NCBI GenBank assembly: GCA_002471185.1 | Contig: DKPL01000005.1 | Coordinates: 1,479 to 9,010 of the forward strand | Direction: 5' to 3' | DNA length: 7,532 bases | Origin: Bacteroides sp. UBA7335 | GTDB lineage: Bacteria > Bacteroidota > Bacteroidia > Bacteroidales > Bacteroidaceae | Shown here: piece by piece, positions 1 through 6,580 of the stretch | Layout of the letters: the number at the start of each line of letters is the position of its first letter | Position numbering within the stretch: the stretch's first letter is position 1 | Translations under genes and position numbers: made by a program | Notes under the pieces: model-generated | Told to the model about the DNA's origin: nothing | The model's input: only the letters and a program-made list of their open reading frames with translations | Database searches by the model: none

Positions 1-45
1 TCCAACGTTCGACAGCAAAATCTTATCGTCTACTATTTTTACCAT
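1..45 (-). CDS. Possible start of a further minus-strand gene (partial, unidentified)
   Basis: Reading leftward from an ATG at 45, fifteen sense codons run to the window edge and give MVKIVDDKILLSNVG. An in-frame TGA lies four codons upstream of the ATG, with TTG and GTG between as alternative starts. The frame begins about 70 bp after the stop of the barrel-like gene, a normal distance for a next gene on the same strand. The peptide is too short to identify. A hydrophobic first strand with acidic residues would suit a Rossmann-type enzyme such as a PdxB-like dehydrogenase, but that is a guess. The frame could also be chance. Confidence 0.35.
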   Translation of the reverse strand, partial: MVKIVDDKILLSNVG

Positions 46-113
46 TACCACCAATCAAACTATTCAGTTTTAGTTTATACTCAGATTGAGATAAAAGCGA
101 GAAAGAGATAGAC

Positions 114-1352
114 TTAATTAAACTTCTTCAACAGAAAGGAGGGGTTTACACGCAAATATACACCAAAGCTAAAACTAGTAGAATTGCTGCCTTTCAATCT
201 TCGCCCATCTGTATATTTCATATATCCCGGCATTGAATAATAGACTTCGACTTTAGCTCCCAAACCATAGTGTTTCGCAAAAGTTCTATAATATTCGGCT
301 GTCAAAGAGACTGTTTGCGGGTTTTCGAAAGTTAACTTATCATCAGTCATTGATACTGCACCAAAGTAGGGACTACCAAAAAGTGAAATAAAATCTTTGC
401 AAACAAAGTATCCGGCATTAATAAGAAAGTCATCACGCAATTCAACGGTTGAACGAAGATATCCGCCTAAGCCTTTGTTATAAGGCCATAAGTTGCCCGA
501 TTGCTGATAGTAGCCTAAAAAATCAGCTTCAAGCTGTATCAACTTCAACCATTTGCGATTGATGTTGCGCGTAGCACCAATTCCAACTGCGCCATTAATC
601 AATGTAGATACCGGTCGATTGTTATCAACCAAATCTTCACCGCCGCGATGCTGTCCAACAACTTGTAAAGGAACATAAAAGTGCCACTTTGAGGTTGGCT
701 CATTCAAAAGTGTTTGAGTAGTAAGTCCCACTGTAAATGCCTCTTGATGGGTATCCTTAGTAAAGATAAAGCTCTCCCAATTGAGCCATAAATCTAAATG
801 AAAACGTGGTCTATCGTACAATAATTGCACTCCAGCTTCAGGATCGGCAGTCAGATTGAGTTCTGGATTATAAAGCGGTTCAATTAAAGCATGATTCTGG
901 CCACCATAAATATTACCTAATACAATGTTGAGGTTTTTGAAAGCAACTTGAGCTCTAACAAACGGTACAATATGCGCTCCTTTCTGGTATTGGTTTCCTT
1001 TCCAGAGAGAAATATCGTTGTAAGCATAGTTAGGATACTTGTATGCGCCACGATAGAGTAAGGCATGAGCCCCTATTTCTAATTTAAGATTAGACATGGC
1101 ATTATAGACTAACTTGGGTTGAATCCACAACCCCGGTAGCGAGTATCCTTTTAGAAAAAAACCATCAAATTCATTATTCTTAAAAAACAAGGTATTATCT
1201 ATCTCAACAGAAAGATTTCCCTTATCTTCCGGACTCAACTGATAGTCAGTTAATAAAACGCGATCGGTTACTTGCGCAGAAAGACTTAAACTTAAAAAAG
1301 CTACTGCTAGTAAACAGATAATTAAATGTAGTGTGTTATGGTGTGTATTCAT
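114..1352 (-). CDS. Secreted beta-barrel-like outer membrane protein of unknown function
   Basis: The 412-residue product starts with a clear signal peptide: a short polar N-terminus, a hydrophobic core at about residues 8-22, and a likely cleavage site after LSA (residue 26) just before Q27. There is no lipobox cysteine, so it is not a lipoprotein. The mature part is rich in aromatics and has many stretches of alternating polar and hydrophobic residues (for example about 48-58, 88-100, 131-147, 173-192, 345-372 and 392-401), separated by short turns rich in G, N and D. This is what a transmembrane beta-barrel looks like, and the C-terminus is aromatic (near-terminal F411). No known domain is recognised. 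The start is an ATG 22 bp after the ABC exporter stop, so the two are probably cotranscribed. That context suggests an envelope role, perhaps in glycolipid export or assembly, but this is inference. A soluble periplasmic beta-rich protein is the main alternative. Confidence 0.85.
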   Translation of the reverse strand: MNTHHNTLHLIICLLAVAFLSLSLSAQVTDRVLLTDYQLSPEDKGNLSVEIDNTLFFKNNEFDGFFLKGYSLPGLWIQPKLVYNAMSNLKLEIGAHALLYRGAYKYPNYAYNDISLWKGNQYQKGAHIVPFVRAQVAFKNLNIVLGNIYGGQNHALIEPLYNPELNLTADPEAGVQLLYDRPRFHLDLWLNWESFIFTKDTHQEAFTVGLTTQTLLNEPTSKWHFYVPLQVVGQHRGGEDLVDNNRPVSTLINGAVGIGATRNINRKWLKLIQLEADFLGYYQQSGNLWPYNKGLGGYLRSTVELRDDFLINAGYFVCKDFISLFGSPYFGAVSMTDDKLTFENPQTVSLTAEYYRTFAKHYGLGAKVEVYYSMPGYMKYTDGRRLKGSNSTSFSFGVYLRVNPSFLLKKFN

Positions 1353-1374
1353 AGTAGTAGCATGTCAACCTGCG

Positions 1375-3207
1375 CTAAAGTGATTGCATATCGTTAAGGC
1401 GTTTGTAGTATCCGTTAAGCTCAAGTAGCTCCTCATGCTTGCCACGTTCTACTATTTCTCCTTCGTAAAGCACACAAATCTCATCGGCATTTTTAATGGT
1501 AGACAGACGATGGGCAATGGCAATGGTAGTACGTGTTTTCATGAGTCGCTCTAGTGCCTCTTGCACCAAGCGTTCTGATTCTGTATCGAGGGCTGAAGTA
1601 GCCTCATCAAGAATCAAAATTGGTGGATTCTTTAAGATAGCACGTGCAATACTGATGCGTTGACGTTGTCCCCCCGAGAGTTTACCACCACGATCGCCAA
1701 TATTCGTGTTATAACCATCAGGTTTCTCCATAATAAAGTCATGAGCATTGGCAATCTTGGCTGCCTCAACAACCTGTTCCATCGTGGCATCTGCTACACC
1801 AAATGCAATATTATTAAAGAATGTATCATTAAATAAAATCGCTTCTTGATTAACATTTCCAATCAAAGTACGTAAATCATGAATGCGAGCATCTTTAATA
1901 TTAATGCCATCAATCGTGATTTCGCCTTCTTGAACATCGTGGTAACGGGGTAACAAATCGACTAAAGTAGACTTGCCCGAACCAGATTGACCAACCAATG
2001 CTACCGTTTTACCCTTCTCCACGGTAAGGTTTATGTGTTTTAGAATCTCTCTCTTACCATCATAGCTAAAGCAGATATCTTTAAATTCAATTTTATCATG
2101 CAATCCATGCAAAGACTGTGGATGAGCCACTTCGGTGATTTTATTTTCAGCTTTCAATATTTTATCTACACGCTCCATTGAGGCAAGTCCGCGAGGTATG
2201 TTATATCCGGCTTTTGAGAAATCTTTCAATGGATTGATTACGCTATAAAGAATAACCATATAGAAAATAAAAGTAGGAGCATCTATGGTGGCATTATTAC
2301 CCAAAATTAAAGAGCCTCCAAACCAAAGCACAATTACAATAAGTAGAGTACCCAAAAACTCACTCATGGGGTGAGCGAGTGACTGACGCATAGCTACACG
2401 GTTGGTTGCATCGCGCAACTCATTGCTACATTTAGTAAAACGGTCTACCATGCGTTTCTCTGCCGTAAAAGCCTTAATTATACGAAGACCGCCTAAGGTT
2501 TCCTCCAACTGAGACATTGTATCACTCCACTTAGCCTGAGCCTCGTGCGATTGACGCTTCAATTTTTTACCAACGACTCCCATAAACCAGCCCATCCCCG
2601 GCAATACTAAAAAAGTAAATAGAGTAAGTTGCCAACTCGTAATAATAAGTGTTGTAAAATAGAATAAGATTAAAATAGGGTTCTTGATAAGCATATCAAG
2701 CGAACTGGTAATGGAGTTTTCCACTTCACCAACATCGCCACTCATACGTGCAATGATATCGCCTTTTCTTTCTTCGGAGAAGAAGCCCAAAGGCAATGAC
2801 AAAACCTTAGAATAAACCATAATACGAATATCGCGAACCACTCCTGTACGCAAAGGTATCATAATAGCTGACGACCCAAAATAACACGAAGTCTTAAGCA
2901 AAGTCATTATAGCTAAAAACAAACCTAAAAACAACAATGTAAGAGATGAACCATAGCTATTGATCATAGAAGAAACAAAGTAGTAGAAGTTGTTTATAGC
3001 TACCTCTTTAACACCAGCTGCACTATCCCATGGCATAAACTCGTACACAGTATTGTCCATTTCGAACAGAATCTGAAGAATAGGAATCAGAAGTGTAAAA
3101 GAGAAAACATTGAAAACAGCTGATAGTATATTTAAGGCGACAGCACCGACTACGTATCTTTTGTAGGGCGACACAAAGCGTCGCATAAGTTGCAGAAATT
3201 CTTTCAT
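1375..3207 (-). CDS. MsbA-like ABC exporter, fused permease and ATPase (lipid A-core flippase candidate)
   Basis: This is a half-transporter of 610 residues, the normal length for MsbA-type exporters, which act as homodimers in the inner membrane. The N-terminal part is an ABC type-1 membrane domain with hydrophobic helices near residues 18-48, 88-108, 176-212 (a helical pair), 286-302 and 312-330. The C-terminal ATPase domain is complete: Walker A GQSGSGKST (406-414), Q-loop Q454, signature LSGGQ (510-514), Walker B ILILDE ending in D534 and E535, D-loop SALD and switch histidine H566. All catalytic residues are present. The ATG at 3207 is chosen. A TTG 14 codons upstream (3249) stays in frame but lies upstream of the predicted -7 promoter box, so it would not be transcribed from it. 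MsbA proteins flip lipid A-core, and the glycosyltransferase neighbours fit that. Related exporters carry other lipids or peptides, so the substrate is inferred and no gene symbol is assigned. Confidence 0.93.
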   Translation of the reverse strand: MKEFLQLMRRFVSPYKRYVVGAVALNILSAVFNVFSFTLLIPILQILFEMDNTVYEFMPWDSAAGVKEVAINNFYYFVSSMINSYGSSLTLLFLGLFLAIMTLLKTSCYFGSSAIMIPLRTGVVRDIRIMVYSKVLSLPLGFFSEERKGDIIARMSGDVGEVENSITSSLDMLIKNPILILFYFTTLIITSWQLTLFTFLVLPGMGWFMGVVGKKLKRQSHEAQAKWSDTMSQLEETLGGLRIIKAFTAEKRMVDRFTKCSNELRDATNRVAMRQSLAHPMSEFLGTLLIVIVLWFGGSLILGNNATIDAPTFIFYMVILYSVINPLKDFSKAGYNIPRGLASMERVDKILKAENKITEVAHPQSLHGLHDKIEFKDICFSYDGKREILKHINLTVEKGKTVALVGQSGSGKSTLVDLLPRYHDVQEGEITIDGINIKDARIHDLRTLIGNVNQEAILFNDTFFNNIAFGVADATMEQVVEAAKIANAHDFIMEKPDGYNTNIGDRGGKLSGGQRQRISIARAILKNPPILILDEATSALDTESERLVQEALERLMKTRTTIAIAHRLSTIKNADEICVLYEGEIVERGKHEELLELNGYYKRLNDMQSL

Positions 3208-3235
3208 ACAGGACAAAATATTGAATATGAGTTCG

Positions 3236-3243
3236 CAAAGATA
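3236..3243 (-). promoter_or_regulatory. Bacteroidetes-type -7 promoter box for the ABC exporter/barrel operon
   Basis: On the minus strand the site reads TATCTTTG, a full match to the Bacteroidetes -7 consensus TAnnTTTG. Transcription would start around 3230, leaving a leader of roughly 20-25 nt before the ATG at 3207. No TTTG is found at the expected -33 position 19-21 bp upstream (about 3263-3268), so this is a half-conserved promoter. It is the only TAnnTTTG on this strand in the 3208-3385 gap. Confidence 0.5.
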
Positions 3244-3283
3244 AAGCAAAAAGTAATAATAACCTTATAAGAAACAATACAAA

Positions 3284-3305
3284 ATGAAAAAGAGTGCAAT
3301 TGCAC
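3284..3305 (-). terminator. Weak candidate terminator or operator: short palindrome followed by T-run
   Basis: On the minus strand GTGCAATTGCAC (3294-3305) can fold into a 4-bp GTGC/GCAC stem with an AATT loop and is followed by a T-rich tract (TCTTTTTC). It lies about 80 bp after the GT11 stop and about 50 bp before the exporter -7 box, where the glycosyltransferase operon should end. The stem is short for an intrinsic terminator, so a dyad operator for a regulator of the exporter is an equal alternative. Confidence 0.3.
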
Positions 3306-3314
3306 AAACTGAGA

Positions 3315-3328
3315 ACCACACACCACAC
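3315..3328. repeat. Perfect tandem 7-mer, ACCACAC x2
   Basis: Two adjacent exact copies of ACCACAC occupy 3315-3321 and 3322-3328, in the gap upstream of the exporter promoter. On the minus strand they form a G/T-rich patch in otherwise AT-rich DNA. Paired direct repeats can be half-sites for a DNA-binding protein, but two copies of a low-complexity 7-mer may also be chance or slippage. Confidence 0.45.
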
Positions 3329-3385
3329 TTTACATTATGATACATCGCTTCGATAAAAAATGACTTGCCTTATTTACAATTAGAG

Positions 3386-4285
3386 TTATATATAAATGGG
3401 ATTATAAAATAGATTTTTCCAAGGATATTCGGTAGCATCATCACACAGCACAACCTGTTTGTGTACATTATCATTAAGCAAAGCACCATACTTTCCCAAT
3501 GTACCTTTACTTGTGATTTGATGGGTACATTCTGCTATTAAATAAAGATCCATATATCCTTTATCTGAACCATTAATATCGATAACTTCCGCACAGTCTT
3601 CAATAGCCAACTTAGTCAATAGCTCATTTCTTACCCATTCTGGTTCGTCTGAGAAGAAGTAGAAGAAAGGCGATTTGTGATTTGACTTAAAAAAGTCTAT
3701 AGCACGACTAAAGTATTCATTAGTAGCAGGTTTTCCATAGGAGTAAACCTCTTGTGCCAAATCTCCTCGACGCACATGTACTGCAATAGAACAAGGTTTT
3801 TGTGCTATGCATTCACGTATTTCAGTGTTTCCTTTGTCTAAAACACCATCACTCAAACGATAAAGCTCTCTAAACTTTTTAAGCCAAATATCAGGAGGTA
3901 GATGATAGTATCCACCCAAATATACAGGTGGAGTAAATGTCAAGAAAGAGTAATCATCGATACGTTTTCCTGAATTATTGCCTCCATAATAATATTTTCG
4001 CTTATAATATTCGATAGCCATTTCTGAGCTTTCTTTAAGTTTGAGATAAGGAAAAGCTTTTATTAAATCGAAATTACGAACAAAGCGACATTGCAAATCA
4101 CTCCCCCATGTTTCAAAAAAAGATATATCATAAGCAACCTCGTACCCTTTCTCTTGATACAGTGCTCCTAGCAAGTATTGATGCATCTGAGAACAGACTC
4201 CACCATCCATCAATAATATGACTTGTGGTTTTACCCATCCAGTCTTCATTAGTAGTTTATAAAAGCTTCTTTTATGCTTTCCCAT
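3386..4285 (-). CDS. GT11 family glycosyltransferase, probable alpha-1,2-fucosyltransferase
   Basis: The 299-residue product has the usual length and motif order of GT11 enzymes, which transfer fucose from GDP-fucose onto a sugar acceptor at the cytoplasmic face of the membrane. Seen in order: an N-terminal DGGVCSQMHQY (27-37), standing where the family has GGLGNQMFQY; KGYEVAYDISFF (46-57); GGYYHLPPDIW (124-134); the nucleotide-sugar motif HVRRGD (170-175); YFFSDEPEW (209-217); and a C-terminal block from 244 to 271 ending GKYGALLN. This last block replaces the usual NSTFSWWGA with SKGTLGKYGA. The key HxRRGD arginines are intact, so an active enzyme is likely, but the changed N- and C-terminal motifs point to a divergent subgroup and make linkage and acceptor uncertain. 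The ATG at 4285 is used; M13 is a possible later start. It lies 48 bp downstream of the GT2 gene and appears to be last in the operon. Confidence 0.88.
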   Translation of the reverse strand: MGKHKRSFYKLLMKTGWVKPQVILLMDGGVCSQMHQYLLGALYQEKGYEVAYDISFFETWGSDLQCRFVRNFDLIKAFPYLKLKESSEMAIEYYKRKYYYGGNNSGKRIDDYSFLTFTPPVYLGGYYHLPPDIWLKKFRELYRLSDGVLDKGNTEIRECIAQKPCSIAVHVRRGDLAQEVYSYGKPATNEYFSRAIDFFKSNHKSPFFYFFSDEPEWVRNELLTKLAIEDCAEVIDINGSDKGYMDLYLIAECTHQITSKGTLGKYGALLNDNVHKQVVLCDDATEYPWKNLFYNPIYI

Positions 4286-4333
4286 TATATTAACTATTCT
4301 TTATCTATTATTTTATTATCAGAAAAGGGCTTT

Positions 4334-5296
4334 CTATTTCTGATATCGTCTCACATTCCAATAACCTAAAAAGGAGGAAATTCGATAAATTTTAACCATT
4401 TTCCGCTGTCTTCGATCAAGCATATCGATAAAATGCGGATACTTTTTCAAATCATCCATCAACCTTTTCATGTCTATTGCTAGGTAGTCGAAGTAGCTGC
4501 GAGCTATACCAGTAAGAGTAGTAGAAACCCTCATTCTAGCTAAGCTTTCATCATAGGGATTGAGTAAAGAGCGATCTTTTAAAAAAGCCTCAATCCATAA
4601 TTGATAAGCCCTAAAGTGAGAATATTTCTCTTTGGTAAAATCTTGCGTGATAGAGGTAGCCACTCGATTATAATGAATTATAGGAGTCTTAATAGTAACT
4701 ACCTTAGGGTTATTCACCAAAAACTGTGTCATCCAAATAATATCCTCACCATAATGAATAGGCGGTGACTCTAAAGAAAACCGTTGATACAAAGAGCGTT
4801 TCTGAAAATTGGCCCACAGACTGCCATAAGCTTTATTAGCCAATATTGCCCCTAAGTATTCTTGACCATCCATCTCATCAAACCCTAACTCATCAGATTC
4901 TCGTTCTACTTTTCTGTTGCAACAAAACAAGAAAGGTGCGGCAACAATGTCGGCATTTGTAGCAAGAGCCCGCTCTAACAAGCCACTGATGGCATGAGGC
5001 AAAAGCGTATCATCGCTATCTAGGTATTGAATGTAATCGCCTTTGGCAACCTTCACCCCACACATTCTGGCATGAGATGGTCCGTGATTATCAGTAAAAA
5101 TAGCAGTAATACGCTTATCATTCTTAGCATATTCACGAATAATAGCATCGACTCCATCTGTGCTACCATCATCAACTACAATCACTTCTAGATTGGTGTG
5201 CGACTGGTCAATAACACTATTAAGACACATTGCTATATATTGTTTGTTATTATATACGGGTATAATAACAGAAACCAATATTTCCGATTGATTCAT
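4334..5296 (-). CDS. GT2 family (GT-A fold) glycosyltransferase
   Basis: The 320-residue protein opens with the classic GT2 start VSVIIPVYN (8-16), followed by VVDDGSTD (40-47) for nucleotide binding, the metal-binding DxD-type motif in YLDSDD (D93-D96), and a GED motif (183-185) that carries the likely catalytic base. The C-terminal third is basic with no clear membrane helix, so it probably works at the cytoplasmic face of the inner membrane. GT2 enzymes invert and use many UDP- or GDP-sugars; donor and acceptor cannot be read from the sequence. The ATG at 5296 is chosen because the domain begins right after it. A TTG six codons upstream (5314) would overlap the end of the preceding gene. 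With the ATG, the gap to the upstream GT4 stop is only 7 bp, which strongly supports cotranscription and probably translational coupling. Confidence 0.92.
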   Translation of the reverse strand: MNQSEILVSVIIPVYNNKQYIAMCLNSVIDQSHTNLEVIVVDDGSTDGVDAIIREYAKNDKRITAIFTDNHGPSHARMCGVKVAKGDYIQYLDSDDTLLPHAISGLLERALATNADIVAAPFLFCCNRKVERESDELGFDEMDGQEYLGAILANKAYGSLWANFQKRSLYQRFSLESPPIHYGEDIIWMTQFLVNNPKVVTIKTPIIHYNRVATSITQDFTKEKYSHFRAYQLWIEAFLKDRSLLNPYDESLARMRVSTTLTGIARSYFDYLAIDMKRLMDDLKKYPHFIDMLDRRQRKMVKIYRISSFLGYWNVRRYQK

Positions 5297-5303
5297 ACTG
5301 TTA

Positions 5304-6497
5304 CTATTTGGCAATTAGTTCATCAAATAGATCCATCCACATTTTTCCGACAACTTCAATAGAGTATTCTTTTGATTTGTTTAATACGTTCAAACGCATT
5401 TGAGCAAGTTTGTCTGAGTCATTAGCCAATGCCACAAGTTCTTTAGCAAAGCGATTTAAATCGAAAGGAGGTACTAATACTCCATTTACTCCCGAAGGAG
5501 ATAAAATAGAGTGTACGCCTGCCGAGCAATCGAAAGCAATAGGCACTACCCCATTAGATTGAGCTTCGGTAAGGCACAACCCCCACCCTTCGAAAGTAGA
5601 AACTAAACAAAGAATAGAAGCTTCTTTATAATAAGCTTGTACATTAGATGTAGCGCCTACAAAACGAATACGCAAAAGGTTACTCTTTTGAACCCGATTC
5701 ATTAAGTTTTCTTTTTCTTCTCCATCACCAATAATAATCAATTCCCAGTCAGATAATTGATCATATACTCTTTCCCAAATATCAATCAAACGATCCACTC
5801 GCTTATCTGAATAACTTAGGCGTCCTACAAATAATATTTGCTTTTTCTTATCTAAATTCGGTGAATCTATAGTTTTTTCTGAATTAGGAATAACTCTAAT
5901 TTTATTATTAGTGACATTCAGTTTTAAGGCTTTAGCAATTTGAGTTTTATAATCATCACACAAAACGGTATAGTAGTCAGCAATATTGTATGTTTTTAGA
6001 TAGTTTTTGTAAAATCTAGCCTTATGTTTTTCAAACCAAATATATTTAGGGTAAGATATAAAGTACCATTCTAAACGAGCGGAAAAAGACTTTCGACTTC
6101 TAAGATAAGCCATATCAACTTTAATCTGAGCCTCCCAAAATGGTGTGCCGTGATGAGCAAAGATATACCGACAATTAGTTTCTGCTATTATTTGTTTTAT
6201 ATGCTCAATATCAAGTACTACCCCCACAAGAACTTTTATATTTTCTTTTTTAATATAATCAATCATATACAAAGCATCTCGTTTTGACTTAGCAACTCCT
6301 GGCTCAGGAAGTTGAACTATTTTGAAATTTAATGAGATACCAACAGGTAGTTTGTTTAAATGAAAAGTCCCAGTAAACACATAAACATCATATCCAATAG
6401 AAGACATATAATTAGCAAGATCTAATGTTACTCGTTCTGCACCACCAAACGGAAAATCATCATGAACAAAAGCAATCCTTTTATCAGTATAATACAT
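5304..6497 (-). CDS. GT4 family (GT-B fold) glycosyltransferase
   Basis: This 397-residue protein has both halves of a GT-B retaining glycosyltransferase. The N-terminal acceptor domain has the typical FPFGGAERV loop (15-23) and a HHGTPFW segment (115-121). The C-terminal donor domain has FVGRL (223-227) followed by a basic stretch with K and R residues for the diphosphate, IIIGDGEE (255-262), and the EX7E motif EGWGLCLTE with E303 and E311. Length and motifs are complete. No signal peptide is present, so it acts in the cytoplasm on a lipid-linked acceptor. Retaining GT4 enzymes in such clusters commonly add hexoses, mannose or related sugars; the sugar is not determinable here. The ATG at 6497 is preferred over a TTG three codons upstream. 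It is first in a three-gene operon (GT4, GT2, GT11) behind the promoter at 6527-6534. The gene appears more AT-rich than the exporter gene, as is common for exchangeable glycan loci. Confidence 0.93.
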   Translation of the reverse strand: MYYTDKRIAFVHDDFPFGGAERVTLDLANYMSSIGYDVYVFTGTFHLNKLPVGISLNFKIVQLPEPGVAKSKRDALYMIDYIKKENIKVLVGVVLDIEHIKQIIAETNCRYIFAHHGTPFWEAQIKVDMAYLRSRKSFSARLEWYFISYPKYIWFEKHKARFYKNYLKTYNIADYYTVLCDDYKTQIAKALKLNVTNNKIRVIPNSEKTIDSPNLDKKKQILFVGRLSYSDKRVDRLIDIWERVYDQLSDWELIIIGDGEEKENLMNRVQKSNLLRIRFVGATSNVQAYYKEASILCLVSTFEGWGLCLTEAQSNGVVPIAFDCSAGVHSILSPSGVNGVLVPPFDLNRFAKELVALANDSDKLAQMRLNVLNKSKEYSIEVVGKMWMDLFDELIAK

Positions 6498-6512
6498 AAA
6501 TATCAACTTATA

Positions 6513-6544
6513 TTTGTTAGAAAGTACAAATATATATAACTTTG
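6513..6544 (+). promoter_or_regulatory. Promoter of the plus-strand GT4 gene
   Basis: TTTG (6513-6516), a 20-bp spacer, then TAACTTTG (6537-6544) is an exact match to both elements and the spacing of the Bacteroidetes primary promoter (TTTG, 19-21 bp, TAnnTTTG). The start of transcription would be near 6551, about 30 nt before the ATG at 6581. The leader is AT-rich with no Shine-Dalgarno, as usual in this phylum. Confidence 0.7.
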
Positions 6545-6558
6545 TTTCATTTAACTAA
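6527..6558 (-). promoter_or_regulatory. Promoter of the minus-strand glycosyltransferase operon
   Basis: On the minus strand TATATTTG (6527-6534) fully matches the -7 consensus TAnnTTTG. Twenty bp upstream is TTAG (6555-6558), one mismatch from the -33 element TTTG. Transcription would begin near 6520, giving a leader of about 20-25 nt to the ATG at 6497. The site overlaps the plus-strand promoter at 6513-6544. Confidence 0.6.
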
Positions 6559-6580
6559 TAAAATATAGCTAATATATTCT

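Larger units (their letters stand above)
3208..3385. other. Intergenic gap between the GT11 gene and the ABC exporter
   Basis: This 178 bp gap separates two same-strand genes and is the largest break in the minus-strand series, which suggests an operon boundary. It holds the -7 box at 3236-3243, a 12-bp perfect palindrome at 3294-3305 followed on the minus strand by a T-rich tract, and a perfect tandem 7-mer (ACCACAC twice, 3315-3328). No small gene is convincing. A 101-codon frame that enters the gap from the exporter region is discussed under rejected items. Confidence 0.6.

Noticed and set aside
76..93. Small hairpin CTCA-GAT-TGAG after the barrel gene stop
   Set aside because: The stem is only 4 bp, with a bulged AT extension, and no T-run follows in the direction of transcription. 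It is too weak to call a terminator.
3023..3328. A 101-codon minus-strand frame starting with GTG, rich in L, F, C and S
   Set aside because: Most of it lies in another frame of the well-supported exporter gene, whose N-terminal membrane helices give hydrophobic shadow translations. The start is a GTG upstream of the exporter promoter box, and the product has no recognisable domain.
4320..4342. Inverted repeat CAGAAA/TTTCTG around the end of the GT2 gene, as a possible terminator
   Set aside because: The stem is short and AT-rich, overlaps the GT2 stop codon and is not followed by a T-run on the minus strand. The 48-bp gap has no TAnnTTTG box for the GT11 gene, so read-through within one operon is more likely.
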